Source: Crocosphaera sp.
GTDB lineage: Bacteria > Cyanobacteriota > Cyanobacteriia > Cyanobacteriales > Microcystaceae
Direction of reading: 5' to 3'
Length of the DNA stretch: 64,000 nt
Assembly (NCBI GenBank): GCA_030065205.1
Contig: JASJDN010000009.1
Coordinates: 1-64,000 of the forward strand
Part shown: positions 8,354-15,971 of the stretch, in pieces
Layout: every line of letters begins with the position of its first letter
How positions within the stretch are numbered: position 1 is the stretch's first letter
Notes under the pieces: model-generated
What the model saw: the letters and a program-made list of their open reading frames with translations, nothing else
What the model was told of the DNA's origin: nothing
Database searches by the model: none
Program-made: the position numbers and the translations under genes

Positions 8354-8770
8354 CCCTTGTGATGATAACTTATAGTGATGGGGATTTCAACCATTATTGA
8401 TCTTTTTTATCTGTGAATATACTGAGATTCAATTATATTTTACTGAAGAAAGTAATCCTAAGTTCATGAAAATAATAAGAGAAAAATCAAGAAATCATTT
8501 TAAGCGATCGCCAATTCCTAATCAACTGAGTAGAAAAACTTAATTTGTTCTTATTGAACTCATCATAAGTCCTATCAATCCGTGTAAATGCGTAAATTAA
8601 TCATTAATGGTAACAGTGATTTTCATCACGTTTACTGAGGGTGAATATCAAGAATTTACGAAAATTTAGCAATTGTCAAATTCTAAAAATACCTTAATAA
8701 TTGAGAAAAGACAAAATAATTCTCCTTGTTCAGTCTTGATCATATTAAAACTCCCTACCATCATAAAGCT
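8354..8770. other. AT-rich intergenic region, no gene seen
   Basis: Between the cassette terminator and the PilZ-like gene. It contains the right copy of the cassette-bracketing direct repeat and one HIP1 site near 8503. A 25-codon ATG frame at about 8466 has no visible ribosome-binding site and no recognisable product, so I do not call it a gene. Confidence 0.6.
8414..8480. repeat. Right copy of 67-bp imperfect direct repeat bracketing the J-domain/HNH cassette
   Basis: Partner of 6551-6617, same orientation, roughly three quarters identical by eye. It lies 148 bp after the HNH stop codon and beyond the terminator. Confidence 0.6.
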
Positions 8771-9157
8771 ATGTTCTCTAACTCAGATAATCTCGATACT
8801 CAAGTAACCGAATTGCTTCCCCTGAAGTTACATCAAAGAAAGACTAAAAGATTGGGAATCAATAAAGGTCAATTTGTTAAATTAGTTTTCAAGCAAAAAC
8901 AAGTTTATTCTCCCTGTAAAGCAACTATTATTGATGATTCTTTTAATGGATGTGGGTTGCTGGTTAAAAGCAACGAAAAGGTTAAGAAAGGGCAAAAAGT
9001 ATTAATATTAATAGAGAATATGGAGCCAATCAAAGCTCAAATTATGTGGATTCAACCCGTAGATGATCATCGATTTAGAATGGGGGTAAAATATTTAAGT
9101 TCTAAAAGCTTAAAAACAAAGTTATTTTTTCAGAAAACAAACTCTAACAACAATTGA
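8771..9157 (+). CDS. Degenerate PilZ-domain protein
   Basis: 128 aa from ATG 8771; a TTG at 8726 would add 15 residues, and neither has a clear Shine-Dalgarno. A basic RKTKR stretch precedes a beta-rich region containing IIDDSFNGCGLLV, which fits the D/NxSxxG part of PilZ, and ends with an MGVKYL strand common in PilZ folds. Canonical PilZ domains bind cyclic di-GMP through an RxxxR arginine pair; RKTKR may serve but is not an exact match, so binding is uncertain. Stand-alone gene. Confidence 0.6.
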   Translation: MFSNSDNLDTQVTELLPLKLHQRKTKRLGINKGQFVKLVFKQKQVYSPCKATIIDDSFNGCGLLVKSNEKVKKGQKVLILIENMEPIKAQIMWIQPVDDHRFRMGVKYLSSKSLKTKLFFQKTNSNNN

Positions 9158-9247
9158 ATTCTTTTTTCAGTTTCACCCGATTAGGTGAAGATAATAAGGT
9201 GAGATTGATGAGATAGTAGAAGAGTGACTTAGGTAAGGAATTGTATC

Positions 9248-9379
9248 ATGACTATTCTTGTGAGATTGATGATTGCGTCTGTGATCGTTTTTATCATTGC
9301 TGATATTATTCCTTTTCCTAACTATCCTTCAGGATACATCGCCACAACTATTAATCAACATAAGCATCAAACAAAGTAA
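9248..9379 (+). CDS. 43-aa putative membrane microprotein
   Basis: Short ATG frame with a Shine-Dalgarno-like AAGGAA ending 7 nt before it. The product begins MTILVRLMIASVIVFIIADI, a single hydrophobic helix (about 3-22), followed by a short Pro/Tyr-rich polar tail ending HKHQTK. No family recognised. The ribosome-binding site and the clean helix-tail layout favour a real small protein over chance. Confidence 0.45.
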   Translation: MTILVRLMIASVIVFIIADIIPFPNYPSGYIATTINQHKHQTK

Positions 9380-9426
9380 GTCAATTCAGACAATTGGGAA
9401 AATAAAGATTATTTTCAATAAGTTAT

Positions 9427-9455
9427 GTAGGGACTTAATAATATTAAGCCCCTAC
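9427..9455. repeat. 29-bp palindrome, GTAGGG...CCCTAC family (copy 1)
   Basis: Outer arms GTAGGG/CCCTAC, inner arms CTTAAT/ATTAAG around AAT, with one A/C mismatch. The same sequence without the mismatch occurs at 31558-31586. It lies between the 43-aa gene and the convergent YggT gene and could end transcription. Confidence 0.75.
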
Positions 9456-9566
9456 TCCTTATGTCAAATCCGCTTATTATCGTAGAGTAATAATATGCTT
9501 TTTCCCCTGCCTCCTCACTCCTCAATATGTTTATCTACTTTCTAAAGCGGGTTTAGTATGATTCCC

Positions 9567-9989
9567 TTATCTTCCTGCAACGATTTCCACCAATCTTGCT
9601 GCTAATGTTGCTAAAAGTGCATAGATAATCATCGCAGTAATGGTATTAATTTCCAGGACACTGCCCCCTAGATTAATATCATTAAAAAGATTCATAAACG
9701 GTGCAACAAAAGGACTTGACCAGCCATAAATAACTTGGGAAAATAAACTTTCGGGATTAGCATCAGCAAATTTCAAGAAAAATCGTAAAACCAGTAATGT
9801 TTCTAACGCACTAACTAAGAAAAACATCCCTTTTAACAAGCGATTAACGGTGAGATTAAGACGCGCTTGTTCTAAACGGCGTTCTTCTTGTTCTAGTCTT
9901 AATTCTTCTTCCTGTAGTTGAATTTCTTGCTGACGTTGTTGATACTCATCATCGGGGTGAGTTGTATTGTGTTCAGAATGTTCATTCAT
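9567..9989 (-). CDS. YggT family membrane protein with N-terminal coiled coil
   Basis: 140 aa. Residues 1-48 are a polar Glu/Gln/Arg-rich coiled coil (QQRQQEIQLQEEELRLEQEE and on). The rest is a YggT domain with two hydrophobic helices (about 53-75 and 110-135) flanking the family segment LRFFLKFADANPESLF and a conserved SPFVAPF. YggT proteins are small membrane proteins linked to cell division, septum or thylakoid organisation and osmotic tolerance; the plain family lacks the coiled coil. It lies 39 bp downstream of the debranching enzyme start, so it is independently expressed. Confidence 0.8.
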   Translation of the reverse strand: MNEHSEHNTTHPDDEYQQRQQEIQLQEEELRLEQEERRLEQARLNLTVNRLLKGMFFLVSALETLLVLRFFLKFADANPESLFSQVIYGWSSPFVAPFMNLFNDINLGGSVLEINTITAMIIYALLATLAARLVEIVAGR

Positions 9990-10028
9990 GGTATTTTCTC
10001 CAGAGATAAAGACAAAATTGAACTAATA

Positions 10029-12146
10029 TTAAAATCGATGTTTCGCCATTAAAACGACACAAGTTCGTCCGTTTGCTGTGTAATTTTGGGTAGTAACTTC
10101 TACAGCAGCTTCTAACTCACAAAAGGTTTCATTGAGGGGTAAAGAGGTATCAAGAACACGATACCAACTCTCTTGATCTTCTAACCAAGGCAATTCAAAT
10201 TCTAACGGTTCCCAATAAGCATTAAGCATTACATGAAGATACTCTTGTTTTTCAGGATGACGCAAACTAAAAGCCAAACAACGGGAATAATCTGACCAAT
10301 CCGGTTGCCCTAATTTTACCCCATGCCAACTAATATGAGGTTGATTAGGACTATTATAAGCCACCTCTAAGCGTTGCTCTTGATTGAATAGTTCTAACCC
10401 TTGGGTAAAATAGATCAAACGTCTAACAAAACACCATAAATCATATTCTTTTTCCACTCCATCCCAATTAAACCAACTTAACTCATTATCCTGGCAATAG
10501 ACATTATTATTCCCCCGTTGGGTACGTCGTATTTCGTCTCCCATTAATATCATGGGGACTCCTTGGGATAAGAAGAGAATAGTGAAGAAATTTTTAATTT
10601 GTTGCAGTCGTAATGCGTTGATGGTGGGGTCATTGGTTTCTCCTTCTACCCCACAATTCCAACTATTATTATGATTGTCTCCGTCTCGATTATCTTCTCC
10701 ATTAGCCTCGTTATGTTTTTCATCGTAAGACACTAAATCATTGAGGGTAAACCCATCATGACAAGTAACAAAATTGATACTACGATTAATATCAACATCT
10801 TCGCGATGATAAATATCGGGACTACCAAGAATACGACTAGCCAAACGGGGAACCATTCCACTATCCCCTTTGATAAAGCGACGCACATCATCCCGAAACG
10901 GTCCATTCCACTCAGCAAACCAGTCTGCTAACTCCACAAACCGTCCTACATCGTACAATCCGGCTGCATCCCAAGCTTCTGCAATCAGCTTTGTCCCTGC
11001 TAAAATGGGGTCAGATTCGATAATCCATAAGATATCGGGGGTTGTCCCTCTTAAATCTTCTAACGGGTTTCCAGAAGAATCTCTCGACAAAATGGAAGCC
11101 AGATCAAACCGGAATCCATCGATGTGCATTTCTGTGACCCAATAATGCAAACAGTCTAAAATAAAACGACCGACAATGGGATGATTTCCCCGAAAGGTAT
11201 TCCCGCAACCGGCATAATTTTTGTACTGAGAATGGTCTTCTTCTAGGATATAGTAGGTCGAGTTATCAATGCCTCGAAAATTTAAGGTTGGCCCCCGTTC
11301 GTCTCCCTCTGCGGTGTGATTGAACACCACATCTAAAATGACTTCTATCCCTGCTTTATGTAACGCTTTCACCATGTCCCGAAACTCATTAACGGGGCCC
11401 AGGGGACTTTGGTCCGAACTATAGGGACGATGAGGGGCAAAAAAGCCGATGGTACTATATCCCCAATAATTTTTGAGTCCGGGTCTAACATCTTCGACAT
11501 CGAAGTAATGAACCGGTAACAGTTCAACCGCAGTCACCCCTAAGCTTTTTAAATAGGCAATTTTTTCTTTTTCAATCAACCCGGCAAACGTCCCTCTTTT
11601 TTCAGAAGCAATTCCTGAACTGGGATGACGAGTAAACCCCCCCACGTGCATCTCATAGATAACACTCTTAGAATAAGGCGTGTTTAAACGGGGTATTTCG
11701 GTCCAGTCCCCTTCCCAATCGTAGGTTTCGGTGTCCACTACCACACTACGCAAGGCTTGGGCGCAATTATCTCCTGGTTGTTTGGCCGCTTCTCGATTAT
11801 AAATGGAAGACCCGACAATAGCTTTGGCGTAAGGGTCAAGTAACACTTTTTCAGGGTTGCAGCGATGGCCTTTACTGAGATCATAAGGCCCATGAACCCG
11901 ATAGGCGTAAACTTGTCCTGCGTCAAGTCCCTCGATGAAAATATGCCAATAATAATGGGTTCGATTTAGTTTAGGATCTAAGGGAATAACATGGGACGGT
12001 TGGGGGTCATTTTGTTCCTTAAATAATAATAATTCTATAAAGGTTGCTTGTTTTGAGAAAATGCAAAAATTAACCCCATCTTTGCCATCTTTTTCTACGG
12101 TTGCACCGAGGGGATAACTTTCGCCTGCAAAGGTTTTGAGGGTCAT
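10029..12146 (-). CDS. glgX: Glycogen debranching enzyme (isoamylase type, GH13)
   Basis: Hydrolyses alpha-1,6 branches of glycogen. 705 aa: an N-terminal CBM48-like beta domain (about 1-150), a GH13 (beta/alpha)8 barrel and a C-terminal beta domain. Barrel motifs are present: DVVFNHTAEGD (region I), DGFRFDLAS with the nucleophilic Asp (II), LIAEAWDAAG with the acid/base Glu (III) and FVTCHDGFTLNDL (IV). Length and motifs fit the GlgX/TreX subfamily. It is expected to work on storage glycogen in the dark. It has its own upstream gap and no partner genes nearby. Confidence 0.93.
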   Translation of the reverse strand: MTLKTFAGESYPLGATVEKDGKDGVNFCIFSKQATFIELLLFKEQNDPQPSHVIPLDPKLNRTHYYWHIFIEGLDAGQVYAYRVHGPYDLSKGHRCNPEKVLLDPYAKAIVGSSIYNREAAKQPGDNCAQALRSVVVDTETYDWEGDWTEIPRLNTPYSKSVIYEMHVGGFTRHPSSGIASEKRGTFAGLIEKEKIAYLKSLGVTAVELLPVHYFDVEDVRPGLKNYWGYSTIGFFAPHRPYSSDQSPLGPVNEFRDMVKALHKAGIEVILDVVFNHTAEGDERGPTLNFRGIDNSTYYILEEDHSQYKNYAGCGNTFRGNHPIVGRFILDCLHYWVTEMHIDGFRFDLASILSRDSSGNPLEDLRGTTPDILWIIESDPILAGTKLIAEAWDAAGLYDVGRFVELADWFAEWNGPFRDDVRRFIKGDSGMVPRLASRILGSPDIYHREDVDINRSINFVTCHDGFTLNDLVSYDEKHNEANGEDNRDGDNHNNSWNCGVEGETNDPTINALRLQQIKNFFTILFLSQGVPMILMGDEIRRTQRGNNNVYCQDNELSWFNWDGVEKEYDLWCFVRRLIYFTQGLELFNQEQRLEVAYNSPNQPHISWHGVKLGQPDWSDYSRCLAFSLRHPEKQEYLHVMLNAYWEPLEFELPWLEDQESWYRVLDTSLPLNETFCELEAAVEVTTQNYTANGRTCVVLMAKHRF

Positions 12147-12328
12147 AAGGTGTGGTTAGGAGTAGTTTAGCTGAGATTACTAGAACCCTAACGTAAATTT
12201 GTTACCCTATCCTTATTTTTTACGATGTTTTTAGATTAAGTAATGTTACATTGTATAAACCAAAAATATCTCAAAAAGTTTTCTAACCCTCAACCTCCAC
12301 ATAGGAAAAAATAGTTAGGACATATAGA

Positions 12329-13621
12329 CTATTTAACACATCTATCATCATCGTCATTAATATCATCATAGCAGTCAATATGTTTATTGTATGCCTGTTT
12401 TCCACCTTCACCGTTTATCCATTGATTAATAGTATTGAATAATTCAGCATACTCTCCATCAAATAGAAATGGTTTTTCTTTATCTTCATTTTGCTTGTTT
12501 CTATCTTGATCTACACGATATTTACTATCATATCCTTTAGTTTTGTAATCTTTAAAAACTCCATAGACAACGACTCCATAATTTTCATGACTTAAAAAAT
12601 GTTCTGGCCATATCATATATTCCTCTTTTTGCTCAAGGCTACTTTTTGGACTTTCGAGCATATATTTTAAAAGAATACCATCACTTGGATAGATGTTCAA
12701 TTTTCTATCATTTAGAGCGTCAATTACTGCCCCTCTATCAGAATATGATTCAAGATTTGAGTTAGTATATACACTCTTTATAAGAGGTCTAGTAGTAGTT
12801 TTTCCAATGATTCCTATTGTTTCATGTTGCAAAGGAAGACTCAAATTTTGAGGATTAAGACTTTGACTTTTGACAGAGTTTTTTCTAATTAATAGTTTTG
12901 CTCCAGTTTTCGCGAATGGGTCAGAAAAATGTCCGCCGCCGTTGTCATAAATTGTTCTACTTCTCTCTTCCGTAATAGTATTTGCTGAACATTCTATAAT
13001 TAACTTATCTTCTGGTATTACTTGCCCTGAATCATGTGCTTTTGCTTTTCTTGTAAAACGGTTAGCATATTGTATTTCTGCTATTTTAAATGGATGATTG
13101 TTCTCTTCCAGATAATCCTTCAATTCCCGACAATATCCTAAAAGAAGGTTGCTTTGTTTATTACTAATAGGAGAAGCATCAGGAATATATCCAAAGTAAA
13201 ACGAATCATCTGGTTCTGAAACTGTTTCTTGTTGTGAAGATGATTGTGAATTATTTGATGATACAGACGTTGATGGTTGTTGAAATGGTGTTGAAAAAGA
13301 AAGAAGAAAAATAATTAAAGCAGAAACAAAAACCAAAACACTTAATGGTACATTAACCGATGGTATTTGAAAAAACACTAGATTTATTTGATTGATAAGG
13401 ACACTGTGATTCCTAAAAATTGAGTGTACAATTATAGTTGTTAAATCCGTAATCAATAATGAAAATATAATATTAAGATTTGAAATATCGAATAAATTTA
13501 AAATATCAACAAAATTTAAAACATCGAAGGAACTTAAGATAACTAATAAAATACGAACAAGAAAAAAAACGACTACATTTGATAAAGCTAACCCAATGAA
13601 AAATTTAGGCGACGGAAACAT
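12329..13621 (-). CDS. Membrane-tethered solute-binding-protein-like protein
   Basis: 430 aa. The first 110 residues hold three hydrophobic helices (about 5-30, 40-62, 82-112). A Ser/Gln-rich linker (about 115-140) leads to a soluble domain with features of family 3 periplasmic solute-binding proteins: CSANTITEERSR followed by SDPFAKTGAKLLI, IGIIGKTTTRP, and ALNDRKLNIYPSDGILLKYM, matching the order 'TxTxxR, FSxPYxxxG, VGVxxGTT, AxxSDxxLL'. It ends with an Asp-rich tail. Free binding proteins lack such an anchor, so this could be a receptor or a transporter subunit. No permease or ATPase is adjacent. AT-rich gene. Confidence 0.55.
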   Translation of the reverse strand: MFPSPKFFIGLALSNVVVFFLVRILLVILSSFDVLNFVDILNLFDISNLNIIFSLLITDLTTIIVHSIFRNHSVLINQINLVFFQIPSVNVPLSVLVFVSALIIFLLSFSTPFQQPSTSVSSNNSQSSSQQETVSEPDDSFYFGYIPDASPISNKQSNLLLGYCRELKDYLEENNHPFKIAEIQYANRFTRKAKAHDSGQVIPEDKLIIECSANTITEERSRTIYDNGGGHFSDPFAKTGAKLLIRKNSVKSQSLNPQNLSLPLQHETIGIIGKTTTRPLIKSVYTNSNLESYSDRGAVIDALNDRKLNIYPSDGILLKYMLESPKSSLEQKEEYMIWPEHFLSHENYGVVVYGVFKDYKTKGYDSKYRVDQDRNKQNEDKEKPFLFDGEYAELFNTINQWINGEGGKQAYNKHIDCYDDINDDDDRCVK

Positions 13622-13973
13622 TTCTCATTCCTCTTTGAAGTTGTTGTTTAACCTATAATTATCTACCAATATCTAACTTATTGTGATTCTAGCGTTTTTC
13701 TGATTGATTGACAAGACAAGGATTAACCATCCTCTTTGCCTGAATTTTAGGCTTTTTTTCTATTACCGAAGTCAAAAGCTTAATAGAAATGTTGTTTAAA
13801 GTATACGACATCCTTATCATTCCCTTTTGATCATACAAAAGAACTATTTAAACCGTGTCTAAAAGGATCAATTATCCTTTTGTGTTCAGGAGATAGAGGA
13901 ATAAAATGAAAGCAGTCCCCTGGCGGCTACCAAGGGGACATCAAAAAAATAGTATTACTTAGGAGTTTAACTC
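13622..13973. other. Intergenic region with hairpins in the leader of the 96-aa gene
   Basis: Holds a hairpin followed by seven T at 13738-13759 (GCCT/AGGC stem, plus strand; terminator-like without an upstream gene), AAAAGGAT/ATCCTTTT at 13861-13881, and GTCCCC/GGGGAC at 13915-13939. The last two sit just before the gene at 13974 and may be leader structures. A short untranslated RNA ending at 13759 is possible but not shown. Confidence 0.4.
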
Positions 13974-14264
13974 ATGAATGAGCCATCTACCGTTACTTAT
14001 CCCACAGCAGACATCCTTAAACGCATTGAGGACAAGTTAGACAGCAATCACAAGGAAGTTAATCAGAAATTAGACAAGATGTCAGAACGCCTTACCAATT
14101 TAGAAGTAGGACAGGCAAAGTTAACTGAGAAAGTCGAGGGGATGGATAACCGCTTAAAGGTTGTTGAAGGAACCCAAAAAAATCAGGTTTGGACATTGAT
14201 CGTCCTTTTGGGGGGTGCTATTGTCACCGCCGGAGCGAGATTCTTTTTTACCACCAATCCCTAA
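13974..14264 (+). CDS. Small coiled-coil protein with C-terminal membrane helix
   Basis: 96 aa with AGGAG 8 nt before the ATG. Residues 12-66 form a heptad-rich coiled coil (ILKRIEDKLDSNHKEVNQKL and on), and 73-91 are one transmembrane helix, so it is a tail-anchored protein facing the cytoplasm. The layout resembles haemolysin XhlA-like and other small cyanobacterial coiled-coil proteins, but I cannot name a family. The stop is 23 bp from the convergent ffh stop. Confidence 0.7.
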   Translation: MNEPSTVTYPTADILKRIEDKLDSNHKEVNQKLDKMSERLTNLEVGQAKLTEKVEGMDNRLKVVEGTQKNQVWTLIVLLGGAIVTAGARFFFTTNP

Positions 14265-14287
14265 TCATACCCGTCAAGAAGATCAAC

Positions 14288-15757
14288 CTATAAATTGCCA
14301 AACCCTTTCTTTTTCTTGTTTTTCTTGGCTTTTTTCTTCTTTCCACCCCCATGACCCCGAAATCCTGGAGGTGCGCTTTGACCAAACATTCCTCCCATTC
14401 CGGGCATTCCTCCGCCCATCCCAGGCATTCCTCCACCCATTCCGGGCATAGCGGGCATTCCGCCTTGTCCCATTTGCTGCATCATGCCTCGCATCCGGGT
14501 GAAATTCTTAATTAGTTTACTGACTTCTGATTCGGGATGACCGGAACCCTTGGCAATACGACGGCGACGACTAGGGGATTTTGCCAATAAATCGGGGTTT
14601 TTCCGCTCTTCTAGGGTCATGGAACTGATCATGGCTTCGGTGCGCTTCAGTTCGCTTTCTCCCTTCTCAATATCGGTACTACTCAGTTTATTCATCCCCG
14701 GAATCATCTTTAAAATGCTGCCAAAGGAACCCATATTCTTCATCAAGCGCATTTGTTTGAGGAAGTCGTTGAAGTCGAATTTGGCTTCTAAAATTTTCGA
14801 CTGCATCTGTTCCACATCGGACAGATCAATCTCTTCCTGTGCCTTTTCTACTAAGGTTAGGACATCCCCCATGCTCAAAATACGGGAAGCCATGCGATCG
14901 GGATAAAAAGGTTGTAATGCTTCAACTTTTTCCCCAACCCCCACAAATTTGATGGGTTGCCCCGATATTTGCCTCACAGATAGGGCTGCACCCCCTCGGG
15001 TGTCCCCGTCCATTTTGGTTAAAATAGCCCCGGTGACCCCAATTTGTTCGTGAAAGGTACGGGTGAGGTTGGCGGCTTCCTGCCCAGTCATGGCGTCGAC
15101 CACAAGCAAAGTATCATCGGGGTTAACCGCTTTTTTGACACGGGCTAACTCTAGCATCATGTCTTCGTCAATTTGCAGTCGCCCGGCGGTATCGATAATT
15201 ACTGTGTCGATGCCCATTTCTTTCGCTTTTTCCACCCCTTGAGTGGCGATATCGACGGGGTTGGCCTGGTTTCCCAATTCAAAGACAGGAACTTCTATTT
15301 GTTCTCCAAGGGTTTTTAATTGATCGATCGCAGCCGGACGATAGATGTCGGTGGCCACCATTAAACAACTACGCTCTTGTTTACGCAAGTATAGGGCAAG
15401 TTTGGCTGTGGCGGTGGTTTTCCCCGTTCCTTGCAACCCGGCCATTAAAATGACGGTGGGTGCTGTTTCTGCCTGGGCCAGAGGAACGTTACTTTCCCCC
15501 ATCACCTTAACCAATTCATCGTAAACGATTTTGATCAGTTGTTGGCCAGGGTTAACTCCGGCAATGACTTCTGCACCGATCGCTGCTTTTTCCACTTCTG
15601 CGATGAAGGTTTTCACCACTTGCAGGTTAACGTCTGCTTCTAAGAGGGCGCGACGCACCTCTTTTAAAGCATCCTGCATATTGGCTTCGGTGATCTTATC
15701 TTGACCCCGTAATTTTTTCCAAGCGTCTTCTAAGCGATCGGCGAGAGCATCAAACAT
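14288..15757 (-). CDS. ffh: Signal recognition particle protein Ffh/SRP54
   Basis: GTPase that binds 4.5S RNA and hydrophobic signal sequences and delivers ribosomes to FtsY at the membrane. 489 aa: N domain (1-90), G domain with GLQGTGKTT (about 107-115), DTAGRLQ and TKMDGDTRGGA motifs, and an M domain with the RNA-binding SPSRRRRIAKGSG motif. The C-terminus is extended by three MPGMGGG-like repeats and a Lys-rich end, usual for methionine-rich cyanobacterial Ffh tails. Single gene. Confidence 0.97.
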   Translation of the reverse strand: MFDALADRLEDAWKKLRGQDKITEANMQDALKEVRRALLEADVNLQVVKTFIAEVEKAAIGAEVIAGVNPGQQLIKIVYDELVKVMGESNVPLAQAETAPTVILMAGLQGTGKTTATAKLALYLRKQERSCLMVATDIYRPAAIDQLKTLGEQIEVPVFELGNQANPVDIATQGVEKAKEMGIDTVIIDTAGRLQIDEDMMLELARVKKAVNPDDTLLVVDAMTGQEAANLTRTFHEQIGVTGAILTKMDGDTRGGAALSVRQISGQPIKFVGVGEKVEALQPFYPDRMASRILSMGDVLTLVEKAQEEIDLSDVEQMQSKILEAKFDFNDFLKQMRLMKNMGSFGSILKMIPGMNKLSSTDIEKGESELKRTEAMISSMTLEERKNPDLLAKSPSRRRRIAKGSGHPESEVSKLIKNFTRMRGMMQQMGQGGMPAMPGMGGGMPGMGGGMPGMGGMFGQSAPPGFRGHGGGKKKKAKKNKKKKGFGNL

Positions 15758-15864
15758 AAGGCTTTTGCGGTGTTAGGTTATGATAATTGATTAGTTGGCA
15801 ACTGTTTTAATTGTACTAGATGGATTATCACTCTTTGAGACGATGTCACATCTTTTTGAAGCTA

Positions 15865-15971
15865 CGGCATTGCTTTCCTAGGACTCATGAGATACACCCA
15901 GCATTTAACTCATGACTCCTAAATCCTAAAACTAGAAAATTTCGTACTTCACAAATATGAGAATTACTACA
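15865..15971. mobile_element. MITE-like element, copy A
   Basis: About 107 bp. Its left part (TTTCCTAGGACTCATGAGAT and on) and right part (GTACTTCACAAATATGAGAA and on) closely match the two ends of the element at 27157-27264, with different filler between. The right end supplies the TAG stop codon (15967-15969) of the patatin-like gene. No transposase. Confidence 0.6.

Noticed and set aside
9297..9485. 62-codon frame overlapping the 43-aa gene
   Set aside because: It lacks a good ribosome-binding site, passes through the palindrome at 9427 and looks like chance coding; the 43-aa frame is better.
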